NCBI GenBank assembly: GCA_913063435.1 | Contig: CAJXYI010000019.1 | Location: 1-46,529, forward strand | From: an uncultured Actinomycetales bacterium | GTDB taxonomy: Bacteria > Actinomycetota > Actinomycetes > S36-B12 | Direction of reading: 5' to 3' | DNA length: 46,529 bases | Shown: positions 17,510 through 26,100 of the stretch, piece after piece | Position numbering within the stretch: position 1 is the first letter of the stretch | Layout: each line of letters starts with the position of its first letter | The notes under the pieces: generated by a model | Seen by the model: only the letters and a program-made list of their open reading frames with translations | The model's database searches: none | What the model was told of the DNA's origin: nothing | Position numbers and translations under genes: made by a program

Positions 17510-17806
17510 ATGGCCACCGACTATGACGCACCGCGTAAGACCGACGACGAGTTGGCAGAGGAAAGTCTCGAGGAGCTCAAGGCTCGTCGTGCGGATAAGG
17601 CGGCCTCGACCGTCGATGTCGACGAGGCGGAGCTGGCCGAGAACCTCGAACTGCCGGGTGCGGACCTCTCTGACGAGAGCCTCACGGTTCGGGTGCTTCC
17701 ACGTCAGGCGGATGAATTCACCTGTTCATCCTGTTTCCTCGTGCACCACCGCAGCCAACTCGACCACGAGGGCAAGAACGGCCCCGTCTGCACCGACTGC
17801 GCGTGA
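17510..17806 (+). CDS. DUF4193 small zinc-ribbon protein
   Basis: A 98-residue acidic protein conserved across actinobacteria (Rv2699c-like) with no assigned function. It begins MATDYDAPRKTDDELAEESL. It ends with a zinc-ribbon CSSCFLVHHRS...GPVCTDCA made of two CxxC pairs. I prefer the ATG at 17510, which starts the conserved MATDYDAPRK, over an in-frame GTG at 17495. Its stop is 6 bp from the convergent DUF4235 stop. Confidence 0.85.
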   Translation: MATDYDAPRKTDDELAEESLEELKARRADKAASTVDVDEAELAENLELPGADLSDESLTVRVLPRQADEFTCSSCFLVHHRSQLDHEGKNGPVCTDCA

Positions 17807-17812
17807 TCTGGG

Positions 17813-18160
17813 CTACGCGCGGACTCCGAACAGTCTGCGCGTGGTCCGCTGGACGACCATCTCGAGCACGGCGCCGGTGACGGCGGATGCGATCGTCCAG
17901 GCGAGTGCTCTGCCGAACGGGACCAGTGGGTCCTCGGCCCGGGGGGGCGCGGACCCGGTCACCTGACGGTAGACCGCATTGAGCACCGGTCGCGCTGCCA
18001 TGCTGACACCCATCGCGGCCAGCCCCGCCACCGCAGTGACGACGAAGCCGCCATCGTCAGGCGATGTCGAGTCCGGGTCCTGGGTTTGTGGATCTTGGGT
18101 TTCCAGGCTCCCCGCGTCGGGGTCGGCAGGACCGTTGCTCTCTGGGTCGTTGTGGGTCAT
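17813..18160 (-). CDS. DUF4235 membrane protein
   Basis: A 115-residue small membrane protein. An acidic, proline-rich N-terminus of about 35 residues is followed by one hydrophobic helix (VVTAVAGLAAMGVSMAA), the segment VYRQVTG, and a second helix (ALAWTIASAVTGAVLEMVV) ending in QRTTRRLFG. This matches the DUF4235 pattern. The function is unknown. It lies 96 bp downstream of DUF3093 on the same strand and may share its transcript. Confidence 0.75.
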   Translation of the reverse strand: MTHNDPESNGPADPDAGSLETQDPQTQDPDSTSPDDGGFVVTAVAGLAAMGVSMAARPVLNAVYRQVTGSAPPRAEDPLVPFGRALAWTIASAVTGAVLEMVVQRTTRRLFGVRA

Positions 18161-18256
18161 AGGGCTCCCTCGTCTCGATTCGATGGTGGCCGGACTGGCG
18201 TTCGCGACGCTATCGCATCCCCCGTCGCTGCCGACGCACCTGACCAGTGCTCGCAG

Positions 18257-18727
18257 CTACGACCGGTCCACATCGCGTGTGCGGCCATCGACACCGGCTG
18301 TCTCGAGAGCTCGAACGAGGTCTTCAGGCCGACGACTCGACAGCAGCCACGCCGTATGTGGATCGGCAGGGTCCTCGACCTCGATGATGACCCCCTGACG
18401 AACCGACCAGGGCCGTACCAGCATGTACAGGCCGGGGTCTGCGAGTCGAAGCGCCCTTCGCATGCCGTCCGCATCCAGGGGGGCACAGCGGGTCAGCACA
18501 TCGCACGGGATCGTGGCACGGCCAGCACGCAGGTGTCGTGCCGTGACACTCACCCTCGGTGCGGCCAGCACGAGGACGGCGATGGCTATGGAGGAGAGCA
18601 GGAGGAAGGCGATGAGCCCGATCAGCGGCCCGTATGCGGCGCCGTAGGCGATGCCGACACTGCCGGTGAGGCCAAGACCGAGCACCCAAACCCAGGCCGT
18701 CGGCCACATCCGCTCCCGATAGAGCAT
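18257..18727 (-). CDS. DUF3093 membrane protein
   Basis: A 156-residue protein (Rv2698-like). It begins MLYRERMWPTAWVWVLGLGL, followed by a second hydrophobic segment. A soluble part follows, with RPWSVRQGVIIEVEDPADP and TAWLLSSRRPEDLVRAL. The start at 18727 is chosen because the family begins at YRERLWP; longer in-frame extensions upstream are not conserved-looking. The function is unknown. It diverges from the thioesterase gene, as DUF3093 commonly does from the dut region. Confidence 0.8.
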   Translation of the reverse strand: MLYRERMWPTAWVWVLGLGLTGSVGIAYGAAYGPLIGLIAFLLLSSIAIAVLVLAAPRVSVTARHLRAGRATIPCDVLTRCAPLDADGMRRALRLADPGLYMLVRPWSVRQGVIIEVEDPADPHTAWLLSSRRPEDLVRALETAGVDGRTRDVDRS

Positions 18728-18854
18728 GGGGCAAGCCTGACAGGTCGATTTGCACGCTCGGACAGGTAGGGTCGCCACGGACTGCGGGGGAGAACCCATC
18801 ACCACCGGGTGAGCGGGAAGCGCCGGCAGATGACGATGCCGGAAAGGAGGTTTC

Positions 18855-19415
18855 GTGAGGAGTGCTGTACCGGACGACGCCACGGTTCCACTACGGGGAG
18901 AGGGCGCACCGGAGGTCGGGGAATTGATCGCCAGCCACTATCGGATGTGTTTCGCCTGCGGCAGTGATCACCCCAGCGGCCTCCATCTGCGCGTGACGGC
19001 TGGTCCGGAGGTGAGCGTGATCGGCGAGCTCGTGATCGGAGAACACCATCAGGGTGCTCCGGGACTTGCTCACGGGGGCGTCATCGCAACCGCCATGGAC
19101 GAGATGATGGGCAGCCTTCAGATCCTCATTCGCAAACCAGCTGTGACTGCTCATCTCGAGACTGATTTCCATCGACCGGTCCCCGTCGGGACAACCTTGC
19201 GGGTTGAGGCGCGGGCAATCGGACAGGTCGGCCGCAAGGTGTATTGCGAGGCCGTTGCCTTTGCCGACGGAGATCGAGTCGTCAGCGCTGCGGCCGTCTT
19301 CATTCAGGTACCGATCGAACACTTCACGACGCAGGGTGATCCGGAACTGGTCCAGCGAGCCAAGGATGAACGGCGCACTGGTTCGCCGCGGTGGTGGGGA
19401 GAGGTCAATCCATGA
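18855..19415 (+). CDS. PaaI/hotdog-fold thioesterase
   Basis: A 186-residue hotdog thioesterase family protein. YRMCFACGSDHPSGLHL is the family N-terminal motif. The active-site loop is GLAHGGVIATAMDEMMG, with the expected His-Gly-Gly and a downstream Asp. A very strong Shine-Dalgarno, AAAGGAGG at 18843-18850, sits 4 nt before the GTG. The stop overlaps the dut start as ATGA, so the two are probably coupled. The acyl-CoA substrate cannot be predicted. Confidence 0.87.
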   Translation: MRSAVPDDATVPLRGEGAPEVGELIASHYRMCFACGSDHPSGLHLRVTAGPEVSVIGELVIGEHHQGAPGLAHGGVIATAMDEMMGSLQILIRKPAVTAHLETDFHRPVPVGTTLRVEARAIGQVGRKVYCEAVAFADGDRVVSAAAVFIQVPIEHFTTQGDPELVQRAKDERRTGSPRWWGEVNP

Positions 19416-19873
19416 CGAACCCGACCGAGATCGACGTCCTGATCACGATGATCGATGACGCGGTCGATATCCCGGCATACGCCCATCCCGGAGATGCCGG
19501 TGTCGATCTAGTGTCGACCCAGGACATCGAGCTAGCGCCCGGTGAGCGATGCGTCGTCGGGACCGGAATCGCCGTGGCCGTGCCGCCGGGATTCGCCGCA
19601 TTCGTGCACCCGAGGAGTGGCCATGCCGCACGATTGGGGCTGTCTTTGGTCAATGCACCGGGTACCGTCGACGCCGGTTACCGGGGTGAGATCAAGGTCA
19701 TCGTGATCAATCTCGATCCGCGGGAGCCGATCGCGTTGAATCGCGGCGACCGGATCGCTCAATTGGTCTTCGCACCGATCGCGAGGGCTCGCTTCCATAA
19801 GGTCAAGCGGTTACCTGGTTCTCATCGGGGGGACGGTGGCCTCGGATCCACGGGGGTGGGCAGTTCGACCTGA
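19412..19873 (+). CDS. dut: dUTP diphosphatase
   Basis: Hydrolyses dUTP to dUMP, keeping uracil out of DNA and feeding dTMP synthesis. It has 153 residues with all five trimeric dUTPase motifs: AHPGDAGVDLVS, HPRSGHAARLGLS, GTVDAGYRGEIKV, RGDRIAQLVF and the C-terminal P-loop-like RGDGGLGSTG. The last motif has Leu where Phe is usual. The ATG at 19412 overlaps the thioesterase stop. A DUF3710 gene follows, the same order as in mycobacteria. Confidence 0.95.
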   Translation: MTNPTEIDVLITMIDDAVDIPAYAHPGDAGVDLVSTQDIELAPGERCVVGTGIAVAVPPGFAAFVHPRSGHAARLGLSLVNAPGTVDAGYRGEIKVIVINLDPREPIALNRGDRIAQLVFAPIARARFHKVKRLPGSHRGDGGLGSTGVGSST

Positions 19874-19960
19874 CGTCGTCGGGGGATCATGGGTGGCAGG
19901 TCCGCCACGCCTGCGACCCCCACGCCACGCGACACCACGGCTAGAAAGGCTCCCCGACTG

Positions 19961-20671
19961 ATGTTCCGCAAGAAGTCAGATCCGAAGACGCACATGCCCG
20001 ACGACGACGCCCGGGAGACCATGGTCGATGCCGGTGACGCTGCCCTAGTCGACAGTGTCATGGAGGACGTGTCCCACGACAGTGGGACGCCGAAGGAACG
20101 TGAACACGGACCGTGGGATGTCAGCGAGATCTCCGATGAAGCCGATCGCATCGACCTCGGGTCGCTGTTGATCAAGGGGGTCCCGGGGCTGAGCATGCAG
20201 GTGCAGGTCGATGAGAAGACTCAGCGTGTGGCGATGGTCACCCTCGTCCTCGAAGATGCGGCCGTCCAGGTCCAAGCCTTCGCCGCACCCCGCAGCGGTG
20301 GTATCTGGGATGACGTTCGCCCACAGATCGCTACGACCGTCACCACATCCGGAGGTTTGGTCGAGGAGGCGCAGGGACCGTTCGGCACGGAACTACGCGC
20401 CCGGGTTCTGGGACCGAATAAGGAACTGCAGCCGGCCCGGTTCGTCGGTGTCGATGGTCCGCGATGGTTTCTTCGCGGCCTCTTCCTGGGAAGTGCTGCC
20501 TCACCCGCAGGCCACGAGGGACTGACTGCGGTCTTTTCCAACATCGCCGTCTCTCGTGGCACCGAGGCGAAGCCGTCGGGAGAGCCACTATCCCTCGAAT
20601 TGCCACCCCAGGATGACCCCTCGCAGGTCCCTGACGCACCAGGGGCACAAGGGGCACCAGGGGCACCCTGA
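19961..20671 (+). CDS. DUF3710 family protein
   Basis: A 236-residue actinobacterial protein of unknown function (Rv2696c-like). It begins MFRKKSDPKTHMPDDDARET and has the conserved core GPWDVSE...IDLGSLLIKGVPGL. A second conserved stretch is RFVGVDGPRWFLRGLFLG. The start at 19961 begins the conserved MFRKK; upstream in-frame sequence is not family-like, and AGAAAGG lies about 12 nt before. The C-terminus carries a short Gly-Ala-Pro tail from three copies of a 9-nt repeat. It is probably in the dut operon. Confidence 0.85.
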   Translation: MFRKKSDPKTHMPDDDARETMVDAGDAALVDSVMEDVSHDSGTPKEREHGPWDVSEISDEADRIDLGSLLIKGVPGLSMQVQVDEKTQRVAMVTLVLEDAAVQVQAFAAPRSGGIWDDVRPQIATTVTTSGGLVEEAQGPFGTELRARVLGPNKELQPARFVGVDGPRWFLRGLFLGSAASPAGHEGLTAVFSNIAVSRGTEAKPSGEPLSLELPPQDDPSQVPDAPGAQGAPGAP

Positions 20672-20686
20672 GACCACCACGTGGGA

Positions 20687-21478
20687 TCACGGCTGCGATC
20701 GTGAGTTCACACGTCCTGCGAATCGCCGGGCCGCATCCAGTGTGTGAGCGCTGACGAACCCCGGTGTCGTGGGGAAATCGATTTCGGCCAGGATCGAATC
20801 CCCGATCGCGCATGCCCAGGATCGGGCAGTGGATATGGGATGAAGTGGGTCCTCGGTCGCCCCGATCACAAGGGTCGGTGCCGATACCGAAGCAAGCTCA
20901 TCGTGAGTCGGAGCGGTACTGCCCGCTGCCGCTCGTAGGGCGCGGGACAATTGACGGTCGCAATAGTGAGACCAGTCGCGCCGGAGGATGTCCACGAGCC
21001 ATCGACGGTCGACCGGGGTGCGTGCGTCGATATCGGCGAGGGTTCGGCTGAGCCCATTCGACTCGATGGCCTGACCGGTGTTCGCAGTCGCCGAAGCGAC
21101 GGCGTCGGGTTCCCCGATCCACGCGGGCAACGCGAGGACGTAGCCCTGTGGAGCGTGGGGGGAAAGGGGTGCCTCTGTCCGTCGCGATGACAAGACTGCG
21201 GCATGGGCGCCCAGACTGATTCCACAGACGACTCGATAGCCCAACGTGGGGGAGGTGCGGGCCAGCCAATCTCGGATTCGTTCGGCGACCTGGTCGACGT
21301 CACCACTGCGATCATCGACCGCCGACCAGGTGCTGCCAGGACCGGCTACCGGCTCGAGGAGGGGGGCGAGCAGGGACCGGGCCGTGGCTGCAGTGGAGCC
21401 TGCCCCATGGGCGATGAGGATCTGCCAATCGGGACGGGAATCAGCAGGTTCGGGCATTCGCGCAGCCGGACCGGACAC
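20687..21478 (-). CDS. Alpha/beta hydrolase family protein
   Basis: A 263-residue hydrolase-like protein (Rv2695-like position). The oxyanion/N-terminal segment is ILIAHGAGSTAATARSLLAP. The nucleophile elbow is GISLGAHAAV with Gly-x-Ser-x-Gly. The likely acid is in VIGATEDPLHP and the likely histidine in SAHTLDAA near the C-terminus. No signal peptide is present. The substrate is unknown. The GTG at 21478 is the longest plausible start; an in-frame ATG seven codons later is an alternative. Confidence 0.8.
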   Translation of the reverse strand: MSGPAARMPEPADSRPDWQILIAHGAGSTAATARSLLAPLLEPVAGPGSTWSAVDDRSGDVDQVAERIRDWLARTSPTLGYRVVCGISLGAHAAVLSSRRTEAPLSPHAPQGYVLALPAWIGEPDAVASATANTGQAIESNGLSRTLADIDARTPVDRRWLVDILRRDWSHYCDRQLSRALRAAAGSTAPTHDELASVSAPTLVIGATEDPLHPISTARSWACAIGDSILAEIDFPTTPGFVSAHTLDAARRFAGRVNSRSQP

Positions 21479-21519
21479 ACCCGAATGGTGACACGCCTCC
21501 GCTCATCAGGCCGAGGGCC

Positions 21520-21525
21520 TAGTCT
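21520..21525 (+). promoter_or_regulatory. -10 box of a probable leaderless transcript
   Basis: TAGTCT is followed by 6 nt and the GTG of the OB-fold protein gene at 21532. Confidence 0.6.
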
Positions 21526-21531
21526 GAGGGG

Positions 21532-21891
21532 GTGCGTTCATGGGCCCGACGGTTATTGCGACCTGCCGAGGATTCCGAGGCTCAGGTTCTCGGGGATGTA
21601 TCCACGCTCGCCGGTGCCGAGCCGATCGATCAGTGTCGTCGTGGCCAGCGAGTGCGTGTGTGCGGCACGGTTCGCAGCCTCGCGGTTCGACCGGTGTGCG
21701 TGTCGCCCACGGTCGAGGCGGAGATCTTCGACGGCAGCGGACACGTGACGATCATATGGACCGGGCGCCGGACCATCCGGGGTATCGAGGTGGGCCGCAC
21801 CCTGGTCGCAGAGGGCCGGTTGACGTGCCCGGAAGGCCAGTTGCGGATCTACAATCCCGAATATCGGCTGTTGCCGAAGGCCAGCTCGTGA
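21532..21891 (+). CDS. OB-fold nucleic-acid-binding domain protein
   Basis: A 119-residue protein (Rv2694c-like) with one OB fold. The pattern GQRVRVCGTVRSLAVRP, VEAEIFDGSGHVTIIWTG, RTIRGIEVGRTLVAEG and LRIYNPEYRLL gives the five strands of a RecG/aspartyl-tRNA synthetase-type anticodon/nucleic-acid-binding OB domain. Single-stranded nucleic acid binding is inferred from the fold. The GTG start sits 6 nt after a -10 box. The stop overlaps the DUF3159 start as GTGA. Confidence 0.82.
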   Translation: MRSWARRLLRPAEDSEAQVLGDVSTLAGAEPIDQCRRGQRVRVCGTVRSLAVRPVCVSPTVEAEIFDGSGHVTIIWTGRRTIRGIEVGRTLVAEGRLTCPEGQLRIYNPEYRLLPKASS

Positions 21892-22676
21892 CTTCGGAAT
21901 CCGACACCCCGAAGCCTGGTCCATCCGCCGATGACCAATCCTCGACCGCCCCGGCTGATCCCGCAGATGGCGATCGGGGGTGGGAGCATGAGACGAAGGC
22001 TGATGTTCAGGCCGAGCGAGCGCTGCTGGTTCGTGCGATCGGCGGTTGGCGTGGTTTATTCGACTCCGGTGTGCCGGCAGCGGTGTTCGTCATCGTCTAC
22101 CTGGCCAGTGGCACCTTTGCAGGCGATAACGATCTGGGCTTAGCCCTGTGGCTTGCCATTGCAGCCGGTGCCATCGTCGCGGTGTGGCGACTGGTGCGCA
22201 GGGAGAGTCTCCAGCAGGTGCTCGCGGGTTTCGTCGGACTCGGAGTATCGGCATTCGTCGCATCCCGCACCGGTAGAGCCGAGGACTTCTTCCTACCGGG
22301 AATTCTGATCAATCTCGCGTATGGAACCGCATTCCTCGTGTCGATTCTGATCCGGTGGCCGCTCCTTGGAGTGGTGATCGGATTCATCACGGGTGAAGGA
22401 CTGGCGTGGCGTCACGATCGTCGCCTCCGGCGTGCTTACGCTGCAGCGAGTTGGATCTGGGTCGGTGTGTTCGGGCTTCGCCTGTTGATTCAAGTCCCCT
22501 TGTATCTAGCGGAAGCGGTGGGACCGTTGGGAGTCGCGCGCATCATCCTGGGTTGGCCCCTGTTCCTTGCTGCCGCCTATCTCACCTACCGGGTTCTGCG
22601 GCCAGCCCTGGCGCGTGCTCGCGAGCGAGCCAACATCAACGGCACTGATGGCAAAGACTCATCCCTCGGCCAATAG
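21888..22676 (+). CDS. DUF3159 integral membrane protein
   Basis: A 262-residue membrane protein (Rv2693c-like) with about six hydrophobic helices after a charged N-terminus of 45 residues. Conserved-looking segments are RAIGGWRGLFDSGVPAAVFV, RTGRAEDFFLPGILIN and LGVVIGFITGEGLAWR. The function is unknown; coupling to the OB-fold gene by a GTGA overlap is conserved in actinobacteria as I recall. Its 3' end overlaps the convergent TrkA gene by 18 bp. Confidence 0.83.
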   Translation: MTSESDTPKPGPSADDQSSTAPADPADGDRGWEHETKADVQAERALLVRAIGGWRGLFDSGVPAAVFVIVYLASGTFAGDNDLGLALWLAIAAGAIVAVWRLVRRESLQQVLAGFVGLGVSAFVASRTGRAEDFFLPGILINLAYGTAFLVSILIRWPLLGVVIGFITGEGLAWRHDRRLRRAYAAASWIWVGVFGLRLLIQVPLYLAEAVGPLGVARIILGWPLFLAAAYLTYRVLRPALARARERANINGTDGKDSSLGQ

Positions 22677-23318
22677 CAGTTGCAGAGCCGGCTCCTGCTC
22701 GGGTGCGCACACGAAGATCAATTCATCTCCGGTCTCCAGAGTGTCATCGGCGCTGGGCGCGATGACCCGACCGGTTCTGACGATGGCCGACAGCACGGCA
22801 TCCGGCGGCCACGTGATCGAGCCGACGCGTGAACCGATGACCGAGGCCGTTGACCCGAGGGTGATCTCCACGAGGTCTGCCTGGCCCTGTCGAAAGGTGA
22901 ACAGGCGAACGAGATCCCCCACACTCACTGCCTCTTCAACGAGAGCGGAGAGCATTCGAGGTGTTGATACGGCGACGTCAACGCCCCAGGTCTCATCGAA
23001 CATCCACTCGTTACTCGGATGATTAACTCGAGCGACGACCCGGGGAACACCGAACTCGGTCTTGGCCAGGAGTGACAGGACGAGATTGACCTTGTCATCG
23101 CCGGTCGCCGCGATGACGACCTGGCAACTCCCCAGGTCCGCTTCTTCTAGAGCGGTGATCTCGCACGCATCAGCGTTGAGCAGATGTGCACCCTCCATGC
23201 TGCCCGGCGAGACAGCATGTGCGTCGCGATCGATCACGAGCACGTCGTGGCCGAATCCGACGAGTTCGACAGCGATGCTATGCCCCACCTTGCCGGCACC
23301 TGCGATGACGACCCTCAT
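22659..23318 (-). CDS. TrkA-type potassium regulatory (RCK) protein, CeoC-like
   Basis: A 219-residue RCK protein: an N-terminal NAD-binding TrkA-N domain beginning MRVVIAGAGKVGHSIAVELV and a C-terminal TrkA-C domain ending in ETGDELIFVCAPEQEP. The acidic residue of the NAD site is in VLVIDRD. Such proteins gate potassium transporters in response to nucleotides. The start overlaps the stop of the paired TrkA gene as ATGA. The pair corresponds in position to ceoB/ceoC of mycobacteria. Confidence 0.9.
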   Translation of the reverse strand: MRVVIAGAGKVGHSIAVELVGFGHDVLVIDRDAHAVSPGSMEGAHLLNADACEITALEEADLGSCQVVIAATGDDKVNLVLSLLAKTEFGVPRVVARVNHPSNEWMFDETWGVDVAVSTPRMLSALVEEAVSVGDLVRLFTFRQGQADLVEITLGSTASVIGSRVGSITWPPDAVLSAIVRTGRVIAPSADDTLETGDELIFVCAPEQEPALQLLLAEG

Positions 23319-23986
23319 ATGCGACGCTCCCGCCTCGGTGGTGCTGCCAGGAGATCCTCGATTTCCCCGCGTCGGGCGAGGGGCACGATCACGTGGATCA
23401 GGTCCCCGTCTTGGACGACGAGATCGGAATCGATGGTCCAGGCCCGTCCTGTTCGGCTGATGAAGGCGATCCGAGCACCGATTTCCGCCTCGATGACGGT
23501 GACCGATTCACCGATCCAATCCTCGTGATAGGCGATCTCGACCACGCTGACCGTCCCCGTCGAGTCAGTGAATTCAGGTTCGCCACCTTGAGGGGTGAGT
23601 CTTCGCATGATCTGACCGGCTGTCCATGACACGGTGGCAACGGTGGGAATCCCCAGTCTCTGATAGACCTCGGCTCGGCGTGGATCGTAGATGCGCGCGA
23701 CCACGTGTTCGATCCCATAGGTTTCCCGAGCCGTTCGAGCGGCGATGATGTTGGTGTTGTCTCCGCTGCTGACAGCGGCGAAGGCGTGGGCACGAGCGAT
23801 ACCCGCAGACTCCAGAACGTCGCGGTCGAAGCCCACACCGGTGACGGTCGTTCCGGCGAAGTGGGGGCCCAGCCGACGGAAAGACCTCGCCGCTTGATCG
23901 ATGATCGCGACTGAGTGGCCGCCAGCATCCAACCGATCAGCCAGGAGGGCGCCAACGCGCCCGCACCCCAGAATCACAATGTGCAC
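23315..23986 (-). CDS. TrkA-type potassium regulatory (RCK) protein, CeoB-like
   Basis: A 223-residue RCK protein. The NAD-binding motif is MHIVILGCGRVGALLADRLD, with AIIDQA marking the end of the second strand. TrkA-C follows at about residues 135-215 (VVEIAYHEDWIGESVTVIE). The GTG at 23986 lies 8 nt after a TACCGT -10 box, so the two-gene transcript is probably leaderless. It diverges from the KimA-like permease across 109 bp. Confidence 0.9.
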   Translation of the reverse strand: MHIVILGCGRVGALLADRLDAGGHSVAIIDQAARSFRRLGPHFAGTTVTGVGFDRDVLESAGIARAHAFAAVSSGDNTNIIAARTARETYGIEHVVARIYDPRRAEVYQRLGIPTVATVSWTAGQIMRRLTPQGGEPEFTDSTGTVSVVEIAYHEDWIGESVTVIEAEIGARIAFISRTGRAWTIDSDLVVQDGDLIHVIVPLARRGEIEDLLAAPPRRERRI

Positions 23987-23994
23987 GGTTCATG

Positions 23995-24000
23995 ACGGTA
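23995..24000 (-). promoter_or_regulatory. -10 box of a probable leaderless transcript
   Basis: On the minus strand TACCGT is followed by 8 nt and the GTG of the CeoB-like gene at 23986. Confidence 0.5.
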
Positions 24001-24081
24001 CACCTCGGGGCCGAGGCCACTATTGCTGGCGCCGACGACGCTGACATCCTCTCGGTGGTTTGGGCTCAACGGGGTCCGGTC

Positions 24082-24087
24082 TAGCAT
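24082..24087 (+). promoter_or_regulatory. -10 box of a probable leaderless transcript
   Basis: TAGCAT is followed by 8 nt and the GTG of the KimA-like permease at 24096. With the TACCGT box on the other strand it makes a compact divergent promoter pair. Confidence 0.55.
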
Positions 24088-24095
24088 GGTCCGTC

Positions 24096-26066
24096 GTGCC
24101 GATCCTGAACGCTGCTAAGCGGGTGCTCTTCGGCAGAGCGCTGAGATCCGACGAGATCACCGTTCGTCGCCTACCGACATATCGAGCGATGCCGGTGTAT
24201 GCCTCGGACGCGATCTCCTCGAACGCTTATGCCACCCAGGAAATCCTCATCGTTCTCGCCCTCGGTGGGGCTGCAGCACTGCAGTACGGGTTGTGGATCG
24301 CACTGGCGGTCGTCGTCGTCTTCGCGGTGGTCATCGCCGCATACCGGCAGAACGTACGCGAATATCCGGGGGGCGGTGGCGACTACCAGGTCGTTTCCAC
24401 GAACCTGGGCCGACGCTGGGGGGTTATCGCGGCCAGCGCGATGCTCATCGACTACGCACTCACGGTCGCCGTGTCGATAGCCGCGGCCGTTGCGAATATC
24501 GGATCCGTCGCCCCGTTCATCGCCGATTATGCGGTGTGGTGGGCGCTGGCTCTCATCCTCATCATCATTGTGCTCAACCTACGAGGTTGGGGTGGCTCGA
24601 CCCCGGTGTCGTCGCTGCCCACCTACGCGTTCATCGTGGCGATCATCATCGTTATCGGTACAGCCGTCGTCCGCATTGCGCTCGGTGATGATCTGTCTGC
24701 ACCGAGTGCTGATTGGGAGATAGCAGATCCTCAATCCTTGACGGCTCTTGCTTTGATCTTCCTGGTTGCTCGAGCTTTCTCTTCCGGAACAACTGCACTG
24801 ACCGGCATCGGCACGGTTTCCAGTGCGGTTCCGTCATTCCAAGAGCCATCGGGACGAAATGCGGCCCGAACCTTGCTGGTCGCCGGGACGATCTCCATGG
24901 TCCTCTTCGTGTCGATCACCTGGCTTGCGCTTCACACCGGCGTACAGATCGTCGAGGATCCCGCCACTTTGATCGGACTTCCCGCTGGCGAGCAACAGCA
25001 GACGGTGATCGTTCAGATATCGACCGCAGTCTTCGGCTCCTTCGAGTGGATCATCATTCTCGTCGCTATCGCGACGATGCTGATTCTGTTGGCCGCAGCC
25101 AATACAGCGTTCTCAGGTTTTCCGCTCCTCACGTCGATGTTGTCGCGGGATGGGTGGTTGCCGAAGCAACTCCATCAGCGTGGCGACCGATTGGCGTTGA
25201 GCAACGGAATCCTTCTTCTCGGAATAGCGGCGGGGGCATTGATCGTCGGATTCCAGGCCGACTTGAACTCGCTCATCCAGTTGTACATCGTTGGTGTGTT
25301 CGTCTCGTTCAGCCTGACTCAATGGGGCATGATCCGACACTGGACCCACCGAATCAGTGAATTGACCGGGGATCCCGAGCGACGGCGTGCCCGCAGGGGA
25401 CGCCTGGTCAACATCATCGGCTTGATTCTCACGACATCGGTCCTCGTCATCGTGCTCGTCACGAAATTCTCACGCGGGGCGTGGATCGTCGTGGTGGCAA
25501 TCCCGATCCTTGTCTTCATCATGGTTGCCATCTCGGCGCACTACGACCATGTCAGGCGCGAGATTTCCGTGGGAGACGGTGATTCGGCCGCCCTCCCCGC
25601 TCGTGTCCACGCGCTGGTGCTGGTGTCGCGGCTTCACCGACCTGCCCTGCGCGCCCTGGCATATGCGCGAGCGACCCGTCCGGACACGTTGGAAGCGCTA
25701 ACGGTCAGCGTCAACGCCGAAGAGACCATGGAGCTGCAGCGTGATTGGTCGAGACGGCAGGTCCCGGTGACCCTGCGAGTTCTCGAAGCACCGTTTCGGG
25801 ACATTACCCGCCCAGTCTTGGACTACGTCAAGCGTCTGAGAAGGGACGGGCCCCGGGATCTTGTGACTGTCTATGTTCCCGAATACGTCGTGGGCCACTG
25901 GTGGGAGCGCCTCCTGCACAACCGTTCGGCGATGCGGCTACGAACCCGGTTGCTGCTCACCCCTGGCGTCATGATCGTCAGTGTCCCCTGGCAATTATCG
26001 TCCAGTGACGAGGTGGCAGAACGTTTCGCCCGGCTTGACGATCTGCTCGAGGATGATGACGCCTGA
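24096..26066 (+). CDS. APC-superfamily permease resembling the KimA potassium importer
   Basis: A 656-residue permease with about 12 membrane helices (residues about 40-490) and a cytosolic C-terminal domain of roughly 150 residues. From memory, several segments align with B. subtilis KimA (YdaO): the N-terminal LFGRALRSDE, the region ASDAISSNAYATQEILIVLA, REYPGGGGDYQVVS, RAFSSGTTALTGI, GDRLALSNGI and the tail HWWERLLHNRSAMRLRTRLL. KimA imports K+, and two TrkA/RCK genes diverge from it, so potassium uptake is the best guess. Generic annotation would be amino-acid permease. The GTG start is set by the -10 box. Confidence 0.82.
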   Translation: MPILNAAKRVLFGRALRSDEITVRRLPTYRAMPVYASDAISSNAYATQEILIVLALGGAAALQYGLWIALAVVVVFAVVIAAYRQNVREYPGGGGDYQVVSTNLGRRWGVIAASAMLIDYALTVAVSIAAAVANIGSVAPFIADYAVWWALALILIIIVLNLRGWGGSTPVSSLPTYAFIVAIIIVIGTAVVRIALGDDLSAPSADWEIADPQSLTALALIFLVARAFSSGTTALTGIGTVSSAVPSFQEPSGRNAARTLLVAGTISMVLFVSITWLALHTGVQIVEDPATLIGLPAGEQQQTVIVQISTAVFGSFEWIIILVAIATMLILLAAANTAFSGFPLLTSMLSRDGWLPKQLHQRGDRLALSNGILLLGIAAGALIVGFQADLNSLIQLYIVGVFVSFSLTQWGMIRHWTHRISELTGDPERRRARRGRLVNIIGLILTTSVLVIVLVTKFSRGAWIVVVAIPILVFIMVAISAHYDHVRREISVGDGDSAALPARVHALVLVSRLHRPALRALAYARATRPDTLEALTVSVNAEETMELQRDWSRRQVPVTLRVLEAPFRDITRPVLDYVKRLRRDGPRDLVTVYVPEYVVGHWWERLLHNRSAMRLRTRLLLTPGVMIVSVPWQLSSSDEVAERFARLDDLLEDDDA

Positions 26067-26100
26067 GAGGTGGACAGATGCTCCCTCCGATCGTGTATTC

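Noticed and set aside
20636-20667. Three tandem copies of a 9-nt repeat (CAGGGGCAC type) at the end of the DUF3710 gene
   Set aside because: Too short to be a mobile or regulatory repeat; it simply encodes a Gly-Ala-Pro tail.
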